Shown piece by piece: positions 47,351 to 64,000 of a stretch of 64,000 nt of DNA (within the stretch, counting starts at the first letter, position 1; each line of letters opens with the position of its first letter). The notes under the pieces are model-generated. The model made no database searches, was not told the DNA's origin, and saw nothing but the letters and a program-made list of their open reading frames with translations. This DNA comes from Sarcophilus harrisii. Taxonomy: Eukaryota > Chordata > Mammalia > Dasyuromorphia > Dasyuridae. Made by a program: the position numbers and the translations under genes. The stretch spans positions 72,671,823-72,735,822 of the forward strand of contig NC_045432.1 of the NCBI RefSeq assembly GCF_902635505.1, given 5' to 3'.

Positions 47351-48338
47351 CTTAATGGGGGGAGGGGGGGAGGGAAGGCGGGCGAGGAGATGTTCACACC
47401 TCTTGCCACTGACCTGCCCTGCGGACTTAGGATATTTCTCTTTTCTTCCCTCAGGGACCAGGCGATACCTTCGGAAGCAGAAGGGCTATGGTGGGCAAAA
47501 GAAACCAGTTTTCCGGAAAAAAGTGAGCATGACGTGGGGCACAACTAGCCAAGGGAAGAAGAGGGCATCTCTTCCTCCTATTTCTCAACCCCCTGACTGT
47601 TGAGCCTTTTAAATATCCTCATTGGGGCAGCCCCCCTTTTGTGGCAAAGCTGCTTCTAGTATACTCTTGACATTATGGGATAGGTAAAGCTATCTCACGA
47701 AGGGAGCTGGTTTGTGTTCCATGGGTTTTTTAATGGGGGGGGGGGAAAGGTTCGATTTGATGAAATCTAATTTTTGTTTCCAGGCGAAGACCACAAAAAA
47801 GGTTGTAGTGAGACTTGAATGCACGGTACCCGACTGCAAATGCAAGAGCTTCCTGGCCATTAAAAGGTGTAAGCATTTTGAAGTGGGAGGAGTTAAGAAG
47901 ATAAAGGTATGTATGTGCCTGGGGATTTAAAGAGTCTTGTGTAATTTCCTCTGACCTGCAGCCTGAATTGGGGGAGAGGAGATACAAGTTAACTTGCAAA
48001 GTCTTGCCCTTGGGGAATCATTTATTCCCCTCAGGTGAGGGATTCTGCTAGTGCTGGGCAGGGCACCCCAAACCCGAGTTCAGATGTGTAACAGGTTTTA
48101 ATAATGGGACCCTAGCTATAGGCACTTAAATCTCAAGTTTGCCTCAAGTCAAGCAAGTCCCTGGAACTTAGCAGGTCTTCCTAGGTGGATGGCCTCTTCC
48201 TATAAAAGGCTTTCCTCAGCCAGTCTAATAAAACTGGCCATTGAGAGCCCTTGTTGGGTTTGGCCATCAGCAGCTTTCTCATTGTATATTAATCTGTGTT
48301 CTTCTGTTCTGTTACAGGGCCAAATGATCCAGTTCTGA
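46717..48338 (+). CDS. RPL36A: RPL36A-like eL42, intact but strongly diverged (106 aa)
   Basis: Exons: 46717-46719 (ATG only, GCGGCCATGG context), 47178-47283, 47455-47522, 47784-47906, 48318-48338 (TGA). The lengths total 321 nt, with the same four intron positions and phases as I recall for human, all GT-AG; the exon 1 donor GTGGGC is the least certain call. eL42 sits near the ribosomal E site. Kept: the zinc cysteines CKRC (12, 15) and C72/C77, the GYGGQ loop with Lys53-Pro54, and [10 protein letters not shown]. Changed: about 32 of 106 residues versus human, e.g. VPKTRRTF to [15 protein letters not shown] to GRHQLHR, EPNCRSKRM to VPDCKCKSF. Six Lys-to-Arg changes cluster in GC-rich exon 2. 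There is no stop or frameshift. It may be a fast-evolving functional copy or a gene under relaxed constraint. Confidence 0.85.
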
Positions 48339-49570
48339 CTTCATTGTTGTTGCGTCAGTAGGAAAAAAACCATTCCATTCCATTCCTCAGTTTTGTATTT
48401 TCTGTCTTGGAAAGGAAGCGGCTTGGGTAAAAACAAGTCTTATATTTTGTGAAGCTTTTCCCCTGTAGGAAAAGTTCTGGAGGATGTGGCTGAATGTTGT
48501 AACTTTAATCATCTACTTAATGAGGTTTGTATGGAGAGAAAGCCCAGCTGCACATTTCTGGGGCTTTGTACTGTGGTTAAAATGACAACTTAGATTCCTA
48601 GGCAAATTGGGGGGGGGGAATTAGGGAAAGATAGGGAGAGGTAGCCCCTGTTATAGGCTTTTAGCAAATCAAAAGTAATTTATCACTTTCAGGGCTTGCC
48701 CTGTTTTCAAAAAACTAATGAAATGGTTTCCCACCTCTATTTGGATTGTTGGAGTACTAATCAAATTGAATTATCTGGTAATTAAAAAGATAGCCCTGTT
48801 TTCAAAGTTTTAATGAAGTAACTTCCCATATCTGTTTGGATGGAGTTAGTTCTTTATGGAGAACTATTTAATAGCACTTTAAATTACCTGACCATTATGT
48901 ATGGCTATGGGAATGACAGCTGGTCAGACTTGAGCAGTACAGAATGGAGGTCATTGTTTGTTTGTTTGACATTGTTGTTTGTACTACATAAACCCACGTT
49001 AGACTTTACGCCCTCTCTAGGGCAGAATGTTTGTCTGTGTCAATCTGTGTAATTTGGCACAGTGCTCTGAGCACTGTGCCTTTCACACTAAAGGTGCTTA
49101 ATAAATGTTGAGTCTTCCTAATGATGTGTGCCAGACCCTTTTGTTGAGGGGAAAATACATCTGGGGTGGGGGGGGATTGTCACATAAGTGAGCGTCCCCT
49201 GCAGGTTTATGATTTATACTCTGGGCTTTCCCTTACATTTGTCATCATAGTGGGGAGGTGTGGCACTTTTAACAATGGCCCTGCACCTGCCCTAGGGCTG
49301 GTTGGATTGGAAATCACATTCAGAACTGGATCATCACTCTGGACTTAGAGTTAAAAAAATTCTTAAAGTGGCCTAGAGGGAACTTTAAGGAAGAGACATT
49401 AAAAGAGACATTAAACATTACAGAAAAGGTTTACTGCCCAGCAGCATAATCATACCAAAAGAGAAAAAATCCATAATATATAACCTTAAAACATTTTGAA
49501 ATCATTATAAATTAGAAGTTGTCTAAGACAGTCAGGGAAACATTCCCAAAGTGTCACTGGAAACAGTCAT
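48339..49570. other. RPL36A-GLA tail-to-tail spacer
   Basis: The spacer between the two stop codons. Plus strand: no AATAAA until 49100, where it is supplied by an L2 3' end (about 49015-49120); a variant ATTAAA lies at 48781. Minus strand: no AATAAA or ATTAAA within about 700 nt past the GLA stop, only AGTAAA at 49435-49430. A diverged tandem duplication (about 48697-48783 and 48792-48897, both starting GCCCTGTTTTCAAA) lies inside. Confidence 0.75.
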
Positions 49571-56992
<7,422 letters not shown>

Positions 56993-56999
56993 CCTCATC

Positions 57000-57430
57000 C
57001 AGACCCCAAACCCACAACTCAAACTCCGCGGTCCCGGACTCCCGGCTCACCCGAGTTAAAGAACACAAAGGACCAATCAACGCCCGAGGCACGGCGACTC
57101 TCCGCCTATCATCGGCCGTCCCTGGAATGATGGGCGGGACGCTCTAGGGAAGGATGGCTAGCACGACCCAGGGTTATTACCGGTCACGTGGCCTCAGGAG
57201 GCTCTCACATGACGCAAGGTTCATGTGACGGGAAGGAGGAGCTACGCTCTTATCGACATCTTATCGTTGGCCGCCTCGCGGGAGCGCGGGAAAGCGGGCG
57301 TGGTGGGGCGGGGCTGGGCCGCGGGGCGGGGCTGGGCCGCGAGGCGGCCGGCCCTCCTAACTGTGTGGGCTGGACTGGGGACGGTGGCCGGCTAACCGGG
57401 GCGCTTGGCGTCTGTAGGCCTCAGTTTCCC
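57000..57430 (-). promoter_or_regulatory. GLA: GLA CpG promoter with E-box/CLEAR-like sites
   Basis: A CpG-rich block lies upstream of GLA exon 1. It has a CCAAT on the plus strand (57073), a GGGCGG box (57132) and GTCACGTGGC at 57183-57192, one base off the CLEAR consensus GTCACGTGAC used by TFEB for lysosomal genes. Two related E-boxes follow, TCACATGACG (57205) and TCATGTGACG (57221). Two direct copies of GGGGCGGGGCTGGGCCGC lie at about 57305-57340. In human this region also starts HNRNPH2 in the opposite direction. Confidence 0.65.
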
Positions 57431-57529
57431 CTTCCGTATCGCATTTTGATCTATTTGTTAAACGTTTTCCCGACACTTTAAACAATCGAAATCTTTAGTT
57501 TCGGTTCCAAATTCTCTCCCCTCCCCCAC

Positions 57530-58150
57530 ACAGTGGGAAGGCCAGAAATACTATCCACATTATCTCCGTGACCTCTTCAGCCTGAGGGCTTCCATTGGCC
57601 GGGCCCTTTTCATGAAGGCGGCTTTCGTTTCTTTGACCTTTTGGGAGTGTAGACCTAAGTAGCAGTATTATTGCTGCAAAGGATGTGCACGTTTTCATAA
57701 CTGGGGGGGGGGGGGGGGGGAGGAGGGGGCATCCTTCCAAATGCTTTCCAGAGCGGTTGGACGGCCAGCTCCCAGCTCCACAAGCGGTGCATCAAGGTAT
57801 CTATTTCCCTCACGTCACTCATAGCATTTATAATCATCCTTCCCCCCACCCCCACTTTTGTGGTCTTTTGAACCTCTGCTGCGTGTGAGCCCCTGACTCG
57901 GGGTTGTTTGACTTGCAAATCTCTAATTACTTGTGATTTCCGACGGTTTTTTTTTGCATGTGGCTCCTGAGAGCTCAGATTTCTTCCTTTGGAAACTTGC
58001 GTGTTCATTATGGTGCTTATTCTTATAAATTTGACTCAGTTCCAAACATATTTTAGAAATGAGCCTTTTATCAAAGAAAACTCCTTGAAAACGTTTCCCT
58101 CTCATTTTCTTGCTTTCTTCTATTTTACCTGCATTGATTTGTTTGTAAAA
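57530..58150 (-). repeat. L1 3'-region relic with poly-G run
   Basis: Reverse-oriented L1 features appear in order on the plus strand: AGTAGCAGTATTATTGCTGC, CTTTCCAGAGCGGTTGGACG, GGTTGTTTGACTTGCAAATC, AACATATTTTAGAAATGAGC. It is old and GC-shifted. It contains a run of 18 G (57703-57720). Confidence 0.7.
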
Positions 58151-59940
58151 CCAAAACCAAAACCAAAAAAAAAAAACCCTTTGAAATTGTATGTGATGAA
58201 AATGAACCATTTTACTTCCTGTTATCCTGTTTGTCTCCTCTGGTCATCAACTCTGTCCTTCTCTACAGAGCTCCCAAGTATTTTCTTTCATGCTCTTCTA
58301 ATGTGGTTATGCTCTCACCCTTAAAAATCGTTCTAGAGGGAAGAACCAGACAACCCTGCCATGGTCTCAAAATTGCTCCTTTTCTCCCAGGATTTTTCAG
58401 ATTTGACCCTTCTAGACTCTATTAGATGCCCTAAGACCCTTCCTGGGATGAACCCACACCCCTAAAATCTTATAAAAATCTGCCGGTTTGGGGGATTGGG
58501 GGCAAAGAAAGGGCAGACAGTAAAGCCAATGAACATTCTCCTTTAGTTTTATTCAGTGTTAGTTGTCCAGATTGAGAGCCAGAATGTGATTTAAAGCAAT
58601 ATTCACGACAAGAATTTTCCCCAACATGATTTTAATTTCACTGCCAGACATTTCCCATCTACTTGCTTCTATAACAAACCTGAGGAAAACTAGGAAAAAA
58701 CCATGAACTTCCTTTGTTCAATATTTACAAAAATCCTTATCCACTGTGAATCTCTCTCAAAACCCACTGAATTATTGGGTTTTGCAGAGTTTCTTTGTGT
58801 ATTCAGAAATCAGTTTTTATTTTTCAAGAAAGCCCTCTGGACGGCCTCTTGTATGGCCACTAGATGTCACCAAATGCTGGACATGGAAAAGAAAAAGGAT
58901 GGGCTGAAGGGTCCCTTGAAACTGCACGTGGAAGACCTTGTTAGATTTCCTCCTTCCATCTTTTTTTTTCTCTTAATTTTCCATTTTCCATTTTCTTTGT
59001 CTTCTCTTTCTCTTCCTCCTTTCCTGCTCCACTGTTCTCCACTGTAGAAAGAAGTTGAGTTCTGCCCAAGCTGCAGATACTGATTCCACCTTTTCTGATT
59101 GCCTTGAATTTAATTTTGTCCTTCAGTGCTTGATCACTAAACAGACAGCCTGGACTGCTTTCTCCCCCCACTCCCACCTCCCTGGGAAGTATGGTGAAAC
59201 TTACGAACTTCTTCTCAGGCTAATGCTTTTAAATGCATCAGACAAAATGCATAGGATCACAAAGAAAATCAATTATATTGAAATGCAGTTATCAAGATTA
59301 AAAAAAATGTGAAAGGACAGGAACCTCAGGTTAAGAACCTTTGATCTAGAGGAAAATTCATTAAGACACATGAGATAAGAACTTGGGGATGACAATGGAG
59401 AACGGAGTAGAGAATACATTTCCCTTGCCTTTTGTATTTGAATAGAATTTGTGTGAGTGACCATGTTTCCTATAGGAAAGTAGGCTCTTCTGAGGCAGGG
59501 CCCATTTATTTAACTCTTGCACTTTATCTGGCCAATTACCTCATCCCAATACATAGATGTTTAATACATATAAATTATAGCCTTCTCCTGTGACTGGGAC
59601 TGTCGATGTTTTGGATTGCCATGATTCCTTCCTCTCTTTTGAGGAATGATAATGATAATAGGCAGAATTTATGTAGCATCTACTACATACTGGACACTGT
59701 GCTAAGCACAAATATTACCTTTCCGATATCTCAATGTAGATTCCCAACAACCCTGGGAGGTGGGTGCTATTATAATCCCCAATTTCCAATTGAGGAAACT
59801 GAGGCAAGCTAAGGAGAACTCAAAGTGATTTCACAAATAGAGGTGCTGCTGAAAGCCCACATCTTCTGATTCTCATATCAGTGTTATTTCTACCTATTTG
59901 ACCCATGATTTCTTAAATGACATTTTTATTATCTTTTATT
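58151..59940. other. Gene-poor stretch downstream of the GLA promoter
   Basis: No gene is supported. A MIR-like relic (reverse) lies at about 59640-59880 and a possible L2 tail near 59500-59575. The rest shows nothing recognisable, and no hnRNP H-type reading frame is present. Confidence 0.65.
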
Positions 59941-60329
59941 TTTACACAACCTGTTTTATTTCATCCTTCCCCTATTGCTGGAGTCCAGCTCCAGTGAAAC
60001 TGAGAATGTGAATATCCGAGGCCAGGCAGAAGATATGCTTTGCAGTTTTCCTTTTTTAATCTGAAATGCCAGTCTTAAATCTACCCTGTTTAGACTAGGG
60101 TTACTACATTATGTCCCTTCAGTCAATATCATTATCCCTCCAGAGTTAATGCATATTCTATACTTTGACCATTTCAGATACTTATCAACACAGAATTGTA
60201 AACAGCAACTTGGGATGCTCTTCAATATCAATAGAATTGTAAATAGCTGATTTTTTATCAGGACTAAAGTGCTCCTTGAAACAAGAGTAGTAAATGCTCA
60301 TATCAATGCATTTACCTCTACTTTGTCTC

Positions 60330-61700
60330 TAATTCATTGTTGAGGGGTAAATAGTATACTTGAAGTATCTCCTTCCTCTTGCAGGCATTCTTTATCAAAT
60401 TATCCTGATTTTTACCCCATGTGTCTTTACAATTATTAGGGAGATGGTCAACCAGCATGAGCATGAATCAGTGTCCATTCCAGGGACACTACTTTTTGCT
60501 CTGTGTTCTGCCATGCAGCTAATTCAGATGTATCCCAACTTTCGTTGGAATTGTATATAGCTCCATTTATGCTGTTCCTTATTTGAAGCCATGTCACATT
60601 GGTGGTATCTTCATCCCATCTATAGAGTTACATATACATGAGTGAATTTATAGTTTCCAGATTGTTTCCATGATCTCCTAACCGTATTAATGATTGTTCC
60701 ATTAACTTTGTTCCTTGTTTTAACTCATTATCTATATTAATTTGTTCTTTAAGAGCTTATAATACATTTCTTGCTAATTGATTTGCAAATTGGGCAGTCT
60801 GAATAGATTGTTAGGAGCTGAAGGTGAAATAGCAAGTGGTGTAATAATTGTTAGAACCCCAGCAAGGAGTAATCCAACAATTCTCCTTTTCCTACTTCTG
60901 CTTTCTAATTTTCCTTTGATGTGATCCCAAACCTGTTTACCTGCTGACCTGCACCGACGGTGATTAATCTTAATAGGCTGATATTATCACATAGAATGGG
61001 TGTTCAATAGTAAGGACCATAGGTAGCAAATTAGAAGACATTTGGATAGAAGTAAGACATTGGGATAAAACACAATTGTAACATCTTAGTATCTACCCCC
61101 TAGCACATTCATGATTTGGATTCCAGTGCCACTCCTTAAAACAATATCTGTAGTTAGAAACATTCTTTGGCTATTTTAAAACATGCCATATAGTATGTTA
61201 CTGAGGGGCCTGAAAACATCATGGAATCCCATATCTGAGATGTGGAAATTTCTACCATCCCAAGTCCCAAATACATTGTAACAGGGGATCCATCCAGACA
61301 CCAAATAATTTGGAGTCCATTCACCATTCAGTTCCAGTTCCTCCCCAAACCAATGGGGTCCAAAGTCCTCTGGGAGCAGAGGGGGTGATCTCATCTTCTG
61401 AAACTACTTCCTGCTGAGAACGGGCATAGAAATGAGTCACTTGCAGGGTTCCAGTCTTTTTGGAGGGGGGTAAATTGGACTTGATCGAAGTATCCAAAGG
61501 TTGATTTAATTCCTTGAAGCTAGCCAATGCAGCTGTAACTGACCAAAATCTAGAGTATAAAACAAATCTAATAAACAGAGGTGAGGATAATCTGAGATAG
61601 AAAGACAGAGCTACAAGGACTGCTATCGTAAAAAGGCCGAGGTAGATTGGCCAGCAACTTTTCATGTAACGAAATATATTTGTGTCACAGGACACACAGT
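60330..61700 (-). mobile_element. Broken class II (betaretrovirus-like) ERV env fossil
   Basis: The minus strand carries pieces that read like a retroviral envelope. One is a leader-like stretch with a long hydrophobic segment (61695-61321). A Trp-rich surface-unit-like stretch lies at about 61394-61176. A basic cleavage-like site, a hydrophobic segment and a transmembrane-subunit-like helical part lie at about 60930-60430. The order and style fit class II (MMTV/HML-like) envelopes more than gamma types, but the family call is tentative. It is broken, with several interruptions. I recognise no gag, pol or LTRs with confidence. It looks old, though still readable in places. Confidence 0.5.
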
Positions 61701-64000
61701 ATATGCAAATGTTAAAGATGATTCGGCTTTAGTTTCAGTAAACAATAAAATAACAGGTCTTACAGACAATCAAGTTAATTGTTCTGACATTATTTTGGAA
61801 ATCTTATAAGGAGTTGATTTCACACAGACATCTGTATGTATATGTAACAAATGGATGGCTAGGCCAAATGCTCGTTCACCAAATTATTTAGGATATAATG
61901 ACTACACATTTTCAGATTGAAAATAACAAGATATCATATAAATGAATTTGTGTTGACCATTTGATCTTATCATAAAAAATGATGGGAGGAAAATACAGGA
62001 GGGTATGATAATATCATCAGAACTGGTTCTTCAGGTCTCAGCTTGGGAGCACACACATGACAAAACCAAATAAAGCCTCTTTAGTTTAGATTGCTATCCA
62101 GTTATAATAGTTCTACCTTATCAGACTCGGGAATGATCAATTGGGAAACAGAAACAGAACTGGGACACTAAATCAGAAGGATCTCACCTTGAGCAGAAGC
62201 TCCCGGCCCTTGTCCAGATACAGACTCCTACCTGTTCAAGGTCACATTTCTCTGAGTAACTTATGATAATTCTCTCAAGTGGTGGGTTACTGACTTAATG
62301 GTCAGGCAAATTCAAAACTCAAAAAAAATATCAATTACAGTCCCAAGAGATTTTATCTTTAATAATAAATTCTAATTTTTTAAAAGTTTACCAAAATTTA
62401 GACACACAAGAGCTTGTTTAACTTGTTTTGTACATTAAAACTCATCCTGGTGCAAAGAATTAATCATTAAATGAACTTATAGATTTTTAGTAGATACTTT
62501 CCTTCTTATATATGTATTACTTAATATATTTCCTAAACAGGCTCAACTCTCAGGACTGATGACCTTACTTATCCTGAAGGTTAAGAAAACTGACAAGCTT
62601 ACAAATTGAGGGAGTTGACCCAGGCCTCAGGGAAGGAGCTGAGCTGTTTGTTGCCCAATCCCCACCATTCTTAGTGTTTTTATGGCCTGTGCTGTGTACA
62701 GTAATTATCAAATTTAGATTTAACATGATGACAATAGCTCCAAATAACTTAGTTTAACAAGTTTAGATTTTACTAATAACCAAATAATCATAGTTGTGAT
62801 TTCCTTTTAATTTTCTAGTGGCAGTGAAAATATCTAATCCCCAAAATTATATTTACAAAATAATATAAAACAGGGTTACCAAGGCTAAATAAACTTTCCA
62901 CCTTCTTTTAGTTGACAAATGTATTCTTTTCTCAGGGATGAGTTCCATTCCTTTAAATAATTTTCCTTTTTGTTTTAGAGAGAAAACAAGATTATATATA
63001 TATAATATATATATATGGAATAGAACAGATTTTGAAACTTATTTAACTTTAATTCATGAGATTTCCTAAATATCAATTAAATGTTCCAGACAAACTGAAT
63101 TGCCATTTGAATATTTTCCAATTCACAGAAATCATTGCTCTTTTGTGAGTCAGGAAAAAGATTAAGGTACCAGTTTTTATTGACAGGGGCCTCAGAAGTC
63201 TGACTTAAGATAACTAGAGTTTTTAAAATAATGACAAACTGCTTTTCTGTTTTGCTAGAGTTCCAAAACTCTGCTGTTAACACTATCAAATAGATCCTTT
63301 TAGTGGGCTTTCCTTTAAAATTGCCTTTACTTTTGTATCTCAAATAACAAATTTCACTGAATCATGTATATATTTTTTTGTTTTCCTCTTACCTCTTCTT
63401 CTAGTCAGGGAATGAGGGAATGAAGAAGAAGGAGAAGGAGATTCTATGTACTATCCTCCTAGGCCTGGTGAGGCCTTAATTTAGTTGAATTTGCCCAATT
63501 TAATTTACACACACTCAAAAATTATTTATCTCAATATTGGCATTGTATATTGATCACATCTAAAAACCCATCAACTTATCAAATATGAAGCAATTTTATC
63601 CAATAAAGCAGTTAGCATTCATATAGGATTTATTTTTTGCAAAGCGCTTTAACAATTGTGTGAGCTTCACAACAAGAATCATTATTAGCCATCTTTACAA
63701 ATCAGAAAACTGGGCAGAGATAAAATAATTTGCCATAAATGATATAGCTAATATATTTCTTTAACTGAAACAGAGAATGGTGAGTTTACCAAAAACAGGC
63801 TGAGTGACTTTTTCACTTCACGCTGCCACGTGGGGTGCTGCCAGGAGACCCAGATTATTCCCAAGCAGTTGCTGGACAGAACCTGATGAAGGCTAGGGTG
63901 ACTGGTGCCAGGATGATATTTTCAGATGCCAGGGCTCAGGGAAGGCTGACCATGGAACCTGACCCTCACTCCATCCCTATTCCCCCCAGCTGGGATGGGG
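61701..64000. other. A/T-rich right end
   Basis: No gene is supported. About 61700-62000 may hold further retroviral debris, possibly in the opposite orientation. There is an (AT)n run at about 62993-63015 and a reverse MIR relic at about 63610-63780. The last 200 bp turn GC-richer without a recognisable feature. Confidence 0.55.

Overview
The window is 64 kb of mammalian X-linked DNA carrying the block TIMM8A - BTK - RPL36A - GLA, in the order and orientations known from human Xq22. The host is very probably a marsupial. Young SINEs begin with a GGCAGCTAGATGG-type head and carry the marsupial CORE-SINE body, and the L1 3' ends finish in the ...ACCTGTAAATAAAAGGCTATTAAA tail. L2 and MIR relics are abundant. 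An Australian rather than American marsupial is only a guess. Human protein and transcript comparisons are from memory, with no database search; exon calls rest on reading frame, splice dinucleotides, exon length and phase.

Layout. TIMM8A (minus, two coding exons, 323-1766) sits at the left edge, and its CpG promoter holds four tandem ~60-bp units, each with an NRF-1-like site and a CCAAT box. A repeat-rich gap (about 2.3-9.0 kb) includes an L1 with an apparent 3' transduction. BTK (minus) follows: 18 coding exons from 31532 down to 9388 encode 659 aa, with a poly(A) signal near 9005 and a non-coding first exon at about 42483-42645. That leader holds a 28-codon upstream ORF which matches the human leader in length. 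RPL36A (plus, five exons, 46717-48338) is head-to-head with BTK. GLA (minus, seven exons, 56992-49571) is tail-to-tail with RPL36A and has a CpG promoter with E-box/CLEAR-like sites. Beyond GLA (57.5-64 kb) there are L1, MIR and L2 relics and a broken class II (betaretrovirus-like) env fossil. HNRNPH2, the next human gene, is not seen.

The genes do not form a pathway. TIMM8A encodes a mitochondrial intermembrane-space chaperone, BTK a B-cell and myeloid tyrosine kinase, RPL36A the ribosomal protein eL42, and GLA lysosomal alpha-galactosidase A. TIMM8A, BTK and GLA look like ordinary conserved orthologues.

The strongest oddity is RPL36A. Frame, intron positions, length and zinc cysteines are intact, but about 32 of 106 residues differ from human eL42, one of the most conserved proteins known. 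Other points worth a second look are the conserved BTK upstream ORF, the TIMM8A promoter array, the L1 3' transduction, the loss of one GLA glycosylation sequon, and the absence of the poly(A) signal that human GLA keeps inside its coding sequence.
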